Below, piece by piece: positions 16,312 to 25,260 of a DNA stretch of 64,000 bases. The first letter of the stretch is position 1. Each line of letters opens with the position of its first letter. Both the position numbers and the translations under genes were made by a program. Origin of the DNA: PALG01 sp964495885 (lineage in GTDB: Bacteria; Bacteroidota; Bacteroidia; Flavobacteriales; Flavobacteriaceae); assembly GCA_964495885.1 (NCBI GenBank), contig CAZBWO010000004.1, positions 1 through 64,000 on the forward strand, in the 5' to 3' direction. The notes under the pieces were generated by a model. That model did not search any database, had not been told where the DNA came from, and saw only the letters and a list, made by a program, of their open reading frames with translations.

Positions 16312-17577
16312 TTATAGCTCTAGTGCTTTTTCAATATTATTTTCCATTAACAGTTCAACTGGATTTTCCAAGGCTTCCTTTACAGCCACCAAGAAACCTA
16401 CAGACTCCCTACCATCAATAATACGGTGGTCATAACTTAACGCCACATACATCACAGGTGCAATCACGATCTCACCATCTTTTACAATTGGCCGCTCCAC
16501 AATATTGTGCATCCCCAAAATACCCGATTGCGGAGGATTGATGATAGGAGTAGAAAGCATACTTCCGAAAACCCCTCCATTGGAAATGGTAAATGTACCT
16601 CCTGTCATTTCATCTACGGTAATTTGTCCGTCCCTTGCACGTAATGCCAATCTTTTTACTTCAGATTCTACTCCACGGAAGGTTAAGTTCTCTGCATTCC
16701 GAATGACCGGTACCATTAATCCTTTTGGTCCAGAAACCGCAATAGAGATATCTTTATAATCATAGGTGATTTTATAATCCCCATCAATCATTGAATTCAC
16801 ATCTGGATACAGCTCCAAAGCTCTTACAACCGCTAATGTAAAGAATGACATAAACCCTAAACCTACCCCATGTTTTTCTTTAAAGGTTTCTTTGTATTGT
16901 TTCCGAAGTTCAAAAATAGGCCCCATATCCACCTCATTAAATGTAGTGAGCATCGCCGTCTCATTCTTTGCAGCAACCAATCGCTCTGCTACCTTTCTAC
17001 GAAGCATGGAAAGTTTCTTTCGCTCTGAACCTCTAGCTCCAGATCCTGGAGTACCCATAGATGGCGTTGCTTTTACGGCATCGTCTTTTGTAATACGCCC
17101 ATCTTTTCCTGTTCCAGTTACGGAAGCAGCGTCAATTCCCTTTTCATCCAATATTTTCTTTGCTGCTGGAGAAGGTGTCCCAGATGCGTAGGTTTTTTTG
17201 TCTGCTGGTGGAGCTTTTTCAGTAGACTTTGAAGTTTCAGCACGTTGCTTATCCAAATCTGGGGCTGCATTCCCCTTTCCGGTTTCATCACCGGGATTTT
17301 TATATGTTTCAGGTTCGTCGTCTTCTTTGCCTTCAGGTTTTGGGGCATCGGTATCAATCAAACAAACCACTGCTCCTACTGCTACCGCATCGCCTTCTTC
17401 AGCTTTCAAGGTAATCACCCCACTGGCTTCCGCAGGAAGCTCTAAGGTAGCTTTGTCACTATCTACTTCGGCAATTGCTTGGTCTTTTTCAACATAGTCC
17501 CCATCGGCAACAAGCCATTGGGCTATTTCAACTTCGGTGATGGACTCCCCAGGGGAGGGAACTTTCATTTCTAACAT
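16312..17577 (-). CDS. sucB: 2-oxoglutarate dehydrogenase E2 (dihydrolipoyl succinyltransferase)
   Basis: Protein of 421 residues, the E2 core of the 2-oxoglutarate dehydrogenase complex in the TCA cycle. A lipoyl domain (1-75) carries the lipoylated Lys in EVDSDKATLEL (Lys42). A flexible Asp/Glu/Lys/Pro-rich linker, a peripheral-subunit-binding domain (about 132-170, SPAAKKILDEKGID) and the acyltransferase core (about 190-421) follow. The active-site block SYDHRIIDGRESVGF holds His384 and Asp388. The gene lies six bases after the E1 gene and is clearly cotranscribed with it. E3 (lipoamide dehydrogenase) is not in the window. Confidence 0.96.
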   Translation of the reverse strand: MLEMKVPSPGESITEVEIAQWLVADGDYVEKDQAIAEVDSDKATLELPAEASGVITLKAEEGDAVAVGAVVCLIDTDAPKPEGKEDDEPETYKNPGDETGKGNAAPDLDKQRAETSKSTEKAPPADKKTYASGTPSPAAKKILDEKGIDAASVTGTGKDGRITKDDAVKATPSMGTPGSGARGSERKKLSMLRRKVAERLVAAKNETAMLTTFNEVDMGPIFELRKQYKETFKEKHGVGLGFMSFFTLAVVRALELYPDVNSMIDGDYKITYDYKDISIAVSGPKGLMVPVIRNAENLTFRGVESEVKRLALRARDGQITVDEMTGGTFTISNGGVFGSMLSTPIINPPQSGILGMHNIVERPIVKDGEIVIAPVMYVALSYDHRIIDGRESVGFLVAVKEALENPVELLMENNIEKALEL

Positions 17578-17583
17578 AGTATT

Positions 17584-20340
17584 CTATTTTTCCTTTTTCG
17601 GATTAGGGGTTTCAAAAACATTTTTAATCACTTCTTGGTGACGTGCCTTAGATCTTGTACTACTTCCTGCAGCAGGTGAGCTGTATACATTTCGGGAGGC
17701 TACCCTTAGTTGCAGCCAGTTGAAGTTCATCAACATGAATCCCCAAGCACCCATATTTCTTGGCTCTTCTTGGGCCCAGACATAATCTGTAACGTTAGGA
17801 TAGGTATCAATAATGGCTTTTAATTTTTCCACAGGAAGAGGAAACAACTGCTCAACCCTTACCAAAGCAACATCTTCACGTTGCTTTTCATCCCGGGCTT
17901 CCAATAAATCGTAATAAAATTTACCCGTACAGAAAACAAGCGAAGTCACTTTCTTTTTATCTACGGAAGTATCATCTATCACTTCCATAAAGCTACCCTT
18001 GGCCAATTCTTCTTTTGTTGAAACAACTTTGGGATGACGTAGTAAGCTTTTGGGAGTAAAAACAATTAATGGCTTTCTAAAATTCCACTTCATGTGCCTT
18101 CGCAACATGTGGAAAAAATTGGCAGGGGTAGTTACATCGGCAACTACCATATTGTGCCTTGAACAAAGCTGAAGGTAGCGTTCCATACGCGCGCTGGAGT
18201 GTTCAGATCCTTGGCCTTCATAACCATGTGGAAGTAACATAACCAAACCATTTTGCACTTTCCATTTAGACTCTGCCGCAGAGATATATTGGTCCATCAT
18301 AATTTGCGCCCCGTTGGAAAAATCCCCAAACTGAGCTTCCCAAATGGTCAAAGTCTCGGGGGCAGCCATGGCATAACCGTAATCAAATCCTACCACTCCA
18401 TACTCTGAAAGTAAAGAGTTATAAATATCCATATGACCTTTAAGATCCATGGTATTGTGAAGATTTACTTCTTCGGCGTCGTCTTCGGTTTTAATGGTTG
18501 CATGACGATGGGAAAACGTTCCTCGTTCTACATCCTGACCTGTCATTCGTACATTGAAACCTTCTTCCATGAGCGTGGCATAGGCCAGCAATTCCCCCAT
18601 GGCCCAATCTAATTCATTCGTTTCAAAGTAACGCGTATGACGATCTTCTATGATTCTTTGAATCTTACGCATGAATTTTTTATCGGTTGGAAGTTGTGAA
18701 ATTCCTTTCGCCAATTTGTCCAGTTTCTTGAGGTCAAAAGTTGTATCAACTGGAGCCTTGATGTCTTCCAACGTTCCCATTTCATAAGATTCCCAATCAT
18801 CGGCAAGAATTTCGGTAATGACGGTTTTATCTTTTTTTCGGGATTCTTCCAAATCTTCTTCCAATTCAGATTTGTATGCTTTTTCCAGCTCGGCAACATA
18901 GCCTTTGTCAATCACCCCTTCTTTTAATAGTTTTTCAGCATATAAATCCCTTGGGTTTTGATGCTTCGAAATAGCTCTGTATAATTTAGGCTGCGTAAAA
19001 CGGGGCTCATCTCCTTCATTGTGTCCATATTTTCTGTAGCCCAATACATCAATAAATACGTCCCGGCCAAATTGCATCCTGAAATCCAAGGCAAAAGCGA
19101 AAGCGTGGCAAACAGATTCAACATCGTCTGCATTTACGTGCAATACTGGCGAAAGCGTAACTTTTCCAACATCTGTACAATACGTAGAGGATCGGGCATC
19201 TAGGTAGTTGGTGGTAAAACCTACTTGATTATTTGCCACCACGTGAATGGTTCCGCCAGTACGGTATGCCTCTAGTTGTGCCATTTGGATGACCTCATAT
19301 ACCACACCTTGGCCAGCAATTGCAGCATCCCCATGAATCAAAATGGGCAATATTTTCTTTTCATCACCTCCCAATTGGTGATCTAGTTTCGCACGGGCAA
19401 TTCCTTCCACAACTGCATTTACCGTCTCTAGGTGGGAAGGGTTTGGTGCAAGATCCATACGAACTTTCTTTTCCTTTTCGGTAGTTCGGAAACTCGTCCA
19501 TCCCATATGGTATTTTACATCCCCGTCAAAAAGCTCTTCTTCGTCATATTCCTTGCTATCAAACTCACTAAAAATTGCCTCGGGGGATTTTCCAAAAATA
19601 TTGGCCAACACATTCAATCTACCCCTATGTGCCATCCCTACCACAAATTGTTCGATGCCATTTTCAGACCCTTTTTCAATAAGCGAATCCAATCCTGGAA
19701 TGATAGCATCTACGCCCTCAATGGAAAATCGTTTTTGCCCTACATATTTGGAGTGTAGGAACGTCTCAAATGAAAGAGCCTCATTTAGCTTTTTTAGAAT
19801 ATGTTTCTTTTCTGAAGGAGAAAAGGTGGGATGATTGTCATTTACGTTCAGCCAGTTTTGAATCCATTTAATTTCTTCTGGGTTACGGATGTACATATAT
19901 TCTACCCCAATAGCATCACAATAAATGGCTTCCAAGTGCCGAATGATTTCCTGAAGCGACGTTTTTCCAATGCCTAAAATAGCTCCTGCTTCAAACTCTA
20001 AATCCAAGTCATCTGCAGACAAACCAAAATTCTCCAACGCTAGGGTTGGACTGTATTTTCTTCGTTCCCTTACCGGATTGGTCTTTGTGAATAAATGTCC
20101 TCGGTTTCTGTAGCCATCAATAAGTTGAACCACCCGAAACTCATTCAGCATGCTTTTATGGGCTTCAGAACCCGCTTCAATTCCTAGGGCTTCCAAAGAC
20201 CCGTTTTCAATTCCAAAATCAAATCCTTGAAAAAAGGCACGCCAACTAGGTTCTACACTATCTGGGAATTGTAAATATTTGTCATAAAGTTCGGCGATGT
20301 AGGAAGGATGCACCGCATTGAGGAATGAAAATCGATCCAT
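17584..20340 (-). CDS. sucA: 2-oxoglutarate dehydrogenase E1
   Basis: Thiamine-diphosphate-dependent E1 of 918 residues that decarboxylates 2-oxoglutarate. The N-terminus MDRFSFLNAVHPSYIAELYD is the usual flavobacterial start with the E2-binding segment. GMAHRGRLNVLAN (about 235) and HGDAAIAGQGVVYEVIQMAQ (about 333) with VANNQVGFTT form the ThDP site. HGYEGQGSEHSSARMERYLQ (about 705) belongs to the transketolase C-terminal half. Reading on upstream gives another 94 residues of non-homologous, promoter-containing sequence, so the start is set at 20340. E2 follows at six bases. Confidence 0.96.
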   Translation of the reverse strand: MDRFSFLNAVHPSYIAELYDKYLQFPDSVEPSWRAFFQGFDFGIENGSLEALGIEAGSEAHKSMLNEFRVVQLIDGYRNRGHLFTKTNPVRERRKYSPTLALENFGLSADDLDLEFEAGAILGIGKTSLQEIIRHLEAIYCDAIGVEYMYIRNPEEIKWIQNWLNVNDNHPTFSPSEKKHILKKLNEALSFETFLHSKYVGQKRFSIEGVDAIIPGLDSLIEKGSENGIEQFVVGMAHRGRLNVLANIFGKSPEAIFSEFDSKEYDEEELFDGDVKYHMGWTSFRTTEKEKKVRMDLAPNPSHLETVNAVVEGIARAKLDHQLGGDEKKILPILIHGDAAIAGQGVVYEVIQMAQLEAYRTGGTIHVVANNQVGFTTNYLDARSSTYCTDVGKVTLSPVLHVNADDVESVCHAFAFALDFRMQFGRDVFIDVLGYRKYGHNEGDEPRFTQPKLYRAISKHQNPRDLYAEKLLKEGVIDKGYVAELEKAYKSELEEDLEESRKKDKTVITEILADDWESYEMGTLEDIKAPVDTTFDLKKLDKLAKGISQLPTDKKFMRKIQRIIEDRHTRYFETNELDWAMGELLAYATLMEEGFNVRMTGQDVERGTFSHRHATIKTEDDAEEVNLHNTMDLKGHMDIYNSLLSEYGVVGFDYGYAMAAPETLTIWEAQFGDFSNGAQIMMDQYISAAESKWKVQNGLVMLLPHGYEGQGSEHSSARMERYLQLCSRHNMVVADVTTPANFFHMLRRHMKWNFRKPLIVFTPKSLLRHPKVVSTKEELAKGSFMEVIDDTSVDKKKVTSLVFCTGKFYYDLLEARDEKQREDVALVRVEQLFPLPVEKLKAIIDTYPNVTDYVWAQEEPRNMGAWGFMLMNFNWLQLRVASRNVYSSPAAGSSTRSKARHQEVIKNVFETPNPKKEK

Positions 20341-20378
20341 TATATTGGGATTCTGGCTTCTTTTTTTGTAAACAGCAA

Positions 20379-20386
20379 CAAAAATA
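20379..20386 (-). promoter_or_regulatory. -7 element TATTTTTG of sucAB
   Basis: Exact minus-strand match to TAnnTTTG, 38 bases before the sucA ATG at 20340. Confidence 0.6.
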
Positions 20387-20420
20387 CAACAATTACGAAA
20401 ATACTCTACGCTCATTTTAA

Positions 20421-20428
20421 TATATTTA
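20421..20428 (+). promoter_or_regulatory. -7-like element TATATTTA of the small barrel gene
   Basis: One mismatch to TAnnTTTG, 24 bases before the ATG at 20453, and 34 bases from the divergent sucA element. Confidence 0.45.
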
Positions 20429-20452
20429 AGATATCTATTAGCATCAATTATT

Positions 20453-20968
20453 ATGGGAAAAACATACATGATACTCCTATTGGCAGGCCTTTTCTTTACA
20501 ACAACATTCCTAAGTGCCCAAGAAACCCAAAATGAATTTTGGAGGAATGTTCGCTTTGGGGGCGGACTTGGATTAAGTTTTGGCGACGGCTTTTTTAGTG
20601 GAACACTTGCGCCTAGTGCCATTTATAATTTTAATGAGCAATTTGCCATTGGTATTGGCCTTAACGGAACTTATAATACTTTAAAAGATAGGTATCGTTC
20701 TACTATTTTGGGCGGAAGCCTTATTAGTTTATTCAACCCTATTCCGGAGATACAGCTTTCCGCAGAATTTGAAGAACTACACGTACATAGGAAATATGAA
20801 GATTTTTTGGAACTGGAAAATGACAACTATTGGGTGCCTGCCTTATTTATAGGAGCTGGTTATCGTGCGCAACAAGTAACCATTGGTGTTAGATATGACC
20901 TCCTTTATGATGAGGAAAACAGTATCTATGCCAATGCCTGGATGCCATTTGTAAGGGTATATTTTTAG
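20453..20968 (+). CDS. Small outer-membrane beta-barrel protein
   Basis: Protein of 171 residues. A signal peptide (about 1-22, ending LSAQ) is followed by alternating beta strands with GGGLGLSFGDGFFSG and a terminal ...PFVRVYF, as expected for a small eight-stranded barrel. The family is common next to sucA in flavobacteria and is sometimes labelled 2-oxoglutarate decarboxylase by name transfer from the neighbour; nothing in this sequence supports enzyme activity. It is divergent from sucA and its 3' end overlaps the convergent polyprenyl synthase gene by four bases. Function unknown. Confidence 0.8.
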   Translation: MGKTYMILLLAGLFFTTTFLSAQETQNEFWRNVRFGGGLGLSFGDGFFSGTLAPSAIYNFNEQFAIGIGLNGTYNTLKDRYRSTILGGSLISLFNPIPEIQLSAEFEELHVHRKYEDFLELENDNYWVPALFIGAGYRAQQVTIGVRYDLLYDEENSIYANAWMPFVRVYF

Positions 20969-21939
20969 ACCTTCCGGTTCATTAACCATATGCCAAATTG
21001 CCGTAATTGTTCTTTATAATGATCCTTCATTTCTATGGTATCAAGAATTTCAAACGCTTGCTGGGTATAACTTTCAATTTCCTGCTGAATAGCTCTTGCA
21101 GCCCCAGATGCCTCAAAAATTTCAGTCACCTCGGCAATTTTTTGTTCAGCTGGACCTTTCTTTGTTTCATACCATTTTTTGAGGGAACTTTTCATTTCTA
21201 CACTTCCTTCTTGAAGCGATTTAATGTATAGGAATGTCTTTTTGTTCGCCAAAATATCCCCTCCTACCTGTTTTCCGAAGGTTTCAGGATTTCCAAACGC
21301 ATCCAAATAATCATCCTGTAATTGAAAGGCAATGCCAAGGTTCCTTCCAAATTCGTAGATATTCATTTTATTTTGGCCAGAAGTTTTTGCTACAATCGCT
21401 CCCATTTGCAGTGCTGCCCCAACCAGAACTGCTGTTTTATACGAAATCATGGTAATATATTCTGAAATAGCAACCTCTTCACGAATTTCAAAGTCTACAT
21501 CGTATTGCTGACCCTCACATACCTCCAAGGCCGTTTTACTAAACAATTTTGCCATTTCCTGAAAGACTTCAGGAGGATATTCTTCAAAATGTTGATAGGC
21601 CAAAATGAGCATTGCATCTCCCGAAAGAATCCCAGTATTCACATCCCATTTTTCATGAACAGTAGCCTTTCCTCTTCGCAATGGCGCGTCATCCATAATA
21701 TCATCGTGAATCAATGAGAAATTATGGAACAATTCTACCGCAGTAGCTGCACTTAATGCTTCTTTTGGGGAGGCACCAAAACATTCGGCGGCCATTAAGG
21801 TTAGGAAAGGGCGTAATCTTTTTCCGCCTAGTTCCATGATATAAGAAATAGGGGTATATAGTTGTTCCGGTTTTTTATGTACAATCCTTGTTTTAAGGTA
21901 GTCTTCCAGAAGATTTCGGTACTCCAATAATAACTCCAT
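20965..21939 (-). CDS. Polyprenyl (geranylgeranyl-type) diphosphate synthase
   Basis: Protein of 324 residues of the trans-isoprenyl diphosphate synthase family, which elongates isoprenoid chains from IPP. The first Asp-rich motif is LIHDDIMDDAPLRRG (about residue 82) and the second QLQDDYLDAFG (about 205). Both bind Mg-diphosphate, and GGKRLRP (about 42) binds IPP. Chain length cannot be read reliably. The start is ATG 21939 (MELLLEYRNLLEDYL), the usual family N-terminus; the frame extends 20 codons further but through the promoter and palindrome. dxs at 34802 supplies the same isoprenoid pathway. Confidence 0.93.
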   Translation of the reverse strand: MELLLEYRNLLEDYLKTRIVHKKPEQLYTPISYIMELGGKRLRPFLTLMAAECFGASPKEALSAATAVELFHNFSLIHDDIMDDAPLRRGKATVHEKWDVNTGILSGDAMLILAYQHFEEYPPEVFQEMAKLFSKTALEVCEGQQYDVDFEIREEVAISEYITMISYKTAVLVGAALQMGAIVAKTSGQNKMNIYEFGRNLGIAFQLQDDYLDAFGNPETFGKQVGGDILANKKTFLYIKSLQEGSVEMKSSLKKWYETKKGPAEQKIAEVTEIFEASGAARAIQQEIESYTQQAFEILDTIEMKDHYKEQLRQFGIWLMNRKV

Positions 21940-21953
21940 ATACAATTTTGCCA

Positions 21954-21961
21954 CTAAAATA
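21954..21961 (-). promoter_or_regulatory. Possible -7 element TATTTTAG of the polyprenyl synthase gene
   Basis: One mismatch to TAnnTTTG on the minus strand, 14 bases before the ATG at 21939. The palindrome at 21972-21999 lies just upstream. Confidence 0.35.
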
Positions 21962-21971
21962 CACTTTGCCA

Positions 21972-21999
21972 TTGAATTCCCAATCGCTTGGGAATTCAA
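21972..21999. repeat. 28-bp perfect palindrome in the divergent region
   Basis: Arms TTGAATTCCCAA (21972-21983) and TTGGGAATTCAA (21988-21999) around TCGC. There is no T-run on either side. It sits over the expected -33 region of the polyprenyl synthase promoter, so it is a candidate operator. Confidence 0.75.
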
Positions 22000-22027
22000 A
22001 CTCTATGTTAAATTATTGTAAAACTTG

Positions 22028-22055
22028 GGAAACTTTTAAAACAAAAAAAGTTTCC
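22028..22055. promoter_or_regulatory. Candidate TetR operator
   Basis: Perfect inverted repeat with arms GGAAACTTTT (22028-22037) and AAAAGTTTCC (22046-22055) and an eight-base A-rich spacer. It ends four bases before the tetR -7 element, so a bound repressor would block the promoter. A TTGGGAA half-site of the neighbouring palindrome overlaps its left edge. Confidence 0.65.
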
Positions 22056-22059
22056 GTGT

Positions 22060-22067
22060 TACTTTTG
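22060..22067 (+). promoter_or_regulatory. -7 element TACTTTTG of the tetR efflux operon
   Basis: Exact match to TAnnTTTG, nine bases before the tetR ATG at 22077. Confidence 0.65.
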
Positions 22068-22076
22068 TCGCTCTTT

Positions 22077-22685
22077 ATGAAAGAAAAAATTATACAGAAA
22101 TCGGCAGAAATGTTTATCAACCTTGGGTTCAAGAGCGTGACCATGGATGATATTGCAAACGAAATGGGAATTTCAAAAAAGACCATTTACGCACATTTCA
22201 AAAATAAAACGCAATTGGTAAAGGAAACCGTATTAACCGTTTTTCATACGATTAGTTGCGGCATAGACCATATTAGGTCTTTAGATAAAAACCCTATTGA
22301 AGAATTGTATGAGATTAAAAAATTTGCAATGCTTCAGTTGAAAAATGAAAAGGCCTCCCCACAATACCAACTTCAGAAATACTATCCAGAGATTTATGCA
22401 ATGATGAAGCAAATGAAGTTTGAAAACATGAATGAATGTACGCTCGATAACCTTAAGAGGGGGGTTGAAGGTGGTTACTATCGGAAAAATATCAATATTG
22501 ATTTTATTTCAAGGCTCTATTTTTTAGCACTCAGTGAAATCAATAACGAAAATCTCTTTCCTCCTCAACAATTCCCAAAAATTATGGTCATGGAAGATTA
22601 CCTAGAATACCACCTTAGGGGGATTGTAACAGCAAAAGGACAAAAAATACTTAACCAATTTATCAATACACAAATCAATGACTAA
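22077..22685 (+). CDS. TetR/AcrR-family transcriptional regulator
   Basis: Protein of 202 residues. The N-terminal helix-turn-helix (about 20-50) reads TMDDIANEMGISKKTIYAHFKNK, the signature of TetR repressors; the rest is a helical ligand domain without recognisable family detail. It is the first gene of an efflux operon and overlaps the TolC-family gene by eight bases, so it most likely represses its own operon and is released by an exported compound. A perfect 28-bp palindrome next to the -7 element is the probable operator. The ATG at 22077 is chosen over 21948, which would read through both palindromes. Confidence 0.92.
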   Translation: MKEKIIQKSAEMFINLGFKSVTMDDIANEMGISKKTIYAHFKNKTQLVKETVLTVFHTISCGIDHIRSLDKNPIEELYEIKKFAMLQLKNEKASPQYQLQKYYPEIYAMMKQMKFENMNECTLDNLKRGVEGGYYRKNINIDFISRLYFLALSEINNENLFPPQQFPKIMVMEDYLEYHLRGIVTAKGQKILNQFINTQIND

Positions 22686-24021
22686 AAAACCTCTGCTACT
22701 TTTATTGTTTTGCACACTGTTTTCCTTTGCGCAGGAAAAGGAGTATGCTTTTTCACTGGAAGAAGCCATTACTTTTGCCTTAGACAGCAGTTATACAGCA
22801 ATAAACGCACGTCGTGATGTAGCCAAAGCTTTAAAACAAAAATGGGAAACCACGGCAAGTGGTCTTCCGCAGATAAGTGCTAACATCTCCTACAATAATA
22901 ACTTAAAACAACCCGTAACCCTTATCCCTGCAGAACTTACGGGAGGAGCACCTGGCACATTTACCCCTGTAACATTTGGGACAAAACAAAATGCCAATGC
23001 AGTGGCCACACTTAACCAATTAATTTTTGATGGAAGCTACCTTGTGGGCCTTCAAGCAGCAAAAGTTTTTTTGGATTATACTGAAAATGCCAATGAAAAA
23101 ACCTTGCTGGAAGTTCGAAAAGGGGTCATCAACGCTTACGGAAGTGTGCTCCTTGCTGAAGAACTCGTCGCCATCTTTCAAAAAAACAAAACCACTTTGG
23201 AAAGCAACCTCTATGAAACCCGAAAAATTTATGAGAACGGACTCACCGAAGAGGAAAATGTAGAACAACTGGAAATTACTTTGTTGGATATTGATATCAA
23301 TCTAAACAATGCTCAAAGATCATTGCAGATTGCACAGCAAATGTTCAATCTTGCAGTAGGTATAGATATTGAAGCGCAAGTAACACTCACAGAAAATCTG
23401 GATAGCCTTACACAGGAGCAAATCCAACTTAACTTTTTGGAGCAAGGCCTCACTATTGAAGATAATGTAGATTACCAAATAGCAAATAATCTTATTGAGC
23501 AGCGCTCGCTAGAGATGAAATTGGAAAAAAGTAAAGCGCTTCCTAGTTTGTCTGCTTTTGTAAATTATGGCACCCAAGCCAATAGTGATAGTTTTACTTT
23601 TTTAGATGGTGACCAACGATGGTTTCAATCTTCTATCCTTGGGGTGCAAATGAACATTCCCATTTTTAGTAGTGGCATGCGAGGCGCAAGAACACAACAG
23701 GCTAAAATTGCACTGGAGCAAGCGAAAACCCAATTTGATCAAACCGTTCAACAAATTGAACTAGAATTTGAAAATGCACGAAGTAACTATCAGTTCAGTA
23801 TAGATAAATACGAAAATGCCAAAAAGAACCTAGCACTTGCCCAACGCATTGAGCAAAAAAACCAAGTGAAATTTACGGAAGGAATTGCCTCAAGCTTCGA
23901 TTTGAGACAAGCCCAAACACAATTATATAGTGCACAACAGCAATATTTCCAATCTATGTTGGATGTAATTAACGCCAAAACAGAACTGGAAACCCTTTTA
24001 AACACTCCAACAATCAACTAA
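22678..24021 (+). CDS. TolC-family outer-membrane efflux protein
   Basis: Protein of 447 residues with a short signal peptide (about 1-18, ending SFAQ) and two repeats of the outer-membrane efflux protein domain. Long amphipathic helices are rich in Gln, Glu, Asn and Ala (for example the stretch around 330-400), broken by beta segments. It forms the outer-membrane and periplasmic tunnel of a tripartite pump. The gene overlaps tetR and precedes the adaptor by 27 bases. Confidence 0.92.
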   Translation: MTKKPLLLLLFCTLFSFAQEKEYAFSLEEAITFALDSSYTAINARRDVAKALKQKWETTASGLPQISANISYNNNLKQPVTLIPAELTGGAPGTFTPVTFGTKQNANAVATLNQLIFDGSYLVGLQAAKVFLDYTENANEKTLLEVRKGVINAYGSVLLAEELVAIFQKNKTTLESNLYETRKIYENGLTEEENVEQLEITLLDIDINLNNAQRSLQIAQQMFNLAVGIDIEAQVTLTENLDSLTQEQIQLNFLEQGLTIEDNVDYQIANNLIEQRSLEMKLEKSKALPSLSAFVNYGTQANSDSFTFLDGDQRWFQSSILGVQMNIPIFSSGMRGARTQQAKIALEQAKTQFDQTVQQIELEFENARSNYQFSIDKYENAKKNLALAQRIEQKNQVKFTEGIASSFDLRQAQTQLYSAQQQYFQSMLDVINAKTELETLLNTPTIN

Positions 24022-24048
24022 ATCAAGACCACCGATAACCACAATATT

Positions 24049-25239
24049 ATGAGAACATTATTCATCATTACTGTAGCCTCCATCCTACTCACGTCTTGTG
24101 GGGGCAAACAGCAATCCACAGAATCTATCATTGCATCTGGAAATTTGGAACAATTGCGGGCCAAACGAGAAGAAATTGTTACACAGAAAACTTCCATCAA
24201 TGAACAACTAAAACAATTAGATGAGGCTATTGCCAAGTTAGATACCGTTAAAAATGTCCCTTTAATTACCACACTCGTAGCTAAAGAGGAAGTTTTTACT
24301 CACTATTTTGAAATTCAAGGAAATGTTACCACTAAAAACTTGTTGGTTATTACTCCAGAATACAACGGAATCTTAACCCAAGTATACGTAAAAGAAGGGC
24401 AAAGGGTAAGCAAAGGGCAAACCTTGGCAAAAATTGATGATGGCGGATTAAGCCAACAATTAGCCCAATTGCAAATTCAAGCCGATTTGGCCAAAACCAC
24501 TTATGAGCGCCAACAGCGTTTATGGGACCAAAAAATTGGAAGTGAAATCCAATACCTGCAAGCAAAGTCTAATTATGAAGCCCAAGCACGGGCTGTGGAC
24601 CAATTAAAACAACAAATTGCCAAAACTGTGGTAAGGGCTCCTTTCTCTGGAACTATTGATGATGTGATCACAGAACAGGGAAGTGTAGTAGCTGCCGGAC
24701 AAACCGCCTTGATGCGAATAGTAAACCTTAGCAACATGTACATTGAAACCGATGTGCCGGAACGTTACATAGAAGATGTGACCAAAGGAAAAGACGTAAA
24801 AGTTTCTTTTCCAGTATTGAATAAAACAATTGATGCAGAAGTTCGGCAAGCTGGCGATTATATTAATCCAGCAAATAGAACCTTTAAGGTAGAGGTGGGC
24901 ATCCCAAATCAAGACCAAACTATCAAACCTAATCTTACCGCAAAGTTGAAAATAAACGACTACACTAATGAAAAAGCAATTCTAATTCCGCAAAGCGTAA
25001 TTTCTGAAAATGCGGAAGGAGAACAATATGTGTATGTGGTAAATGATAAAAACACTGAAAATATTGGGCATGCCAAAAAAGTGATCATAACCACCGGTAA
25101 AACCCAAGGTGACGTGATTGAAGTACTTTCAGGAATAGAAAGCGGCGATGAAATCATTCAAGAAGGTGCCCGAAGTGTAAAAGACCAACAGAGTGTGGAA
25201 GTCATTAATTATAATGGAGCTTCCGAAGACAACCAATAA
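24049..25239 (+). CDS. RND efflux periplasmic adaptor (membrane fusion lipoprotein)
   Basis: Protein of 396 residues. The lipobox LLTSC places the lipidated Cys at residue 17, anchoring it in the inner membrane. A coiled-coil segment precedes and follows the split lipoyl (biotinyl-like) domain, seen as GILTQVYVKEGQRVSKGQTLAKIDDG (about 105) and VVRAPFSGTIDDVITEQGSVV (about 195). Beta-barrel and membrane-proximal domains follow. It bridges the RND permease and the TolC-like channel, whose genes flank it. Confidence 0.93.
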   Translation: MRTLFIITVASILLTSCGGKQQSTESIIASGNLEQLRAKREEIVTQKTSINEQLKQLDEAIAKLDTVKNVPLITTLVAKEEVFTHYFEIQGNVTTKNLLVITPEYNGILTQVYVKEGQRVSKGQTLAKIDDGGLSQQLAQLQIQADLAKTTYERQQRLWDQKIGSEIQYLQAKSNYEAQARAVDQLKQQIAKTVVRAPFSGTIDDVITEQGSVVAAGQTALMRIVNLSNMYIETDVPERYIEDVTKGKDVKVSFPVLNKTIDAEVRQAGDYINPANRTFKVEVGIPNQDQTIKPNLTAKLKINDYTNEKAILIPQSVISENAEGEQYVYVVNDKNTENIGHAKKVIITTGKTQGDVIEVLSGIESGDEIIQEGARSVKDQQSVEVINYNGASEDNQ

Positions 25240-25260
25240 GCCAACGAAACGTATTCAACC

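Noticed and set aside
20341..20622. 94-residue N-terminal extension of sucA
   Set aside because: Contains the sucA -7 element and overlaps the divergent barrel gene; the normal E1 N-terminus begins at 20340.
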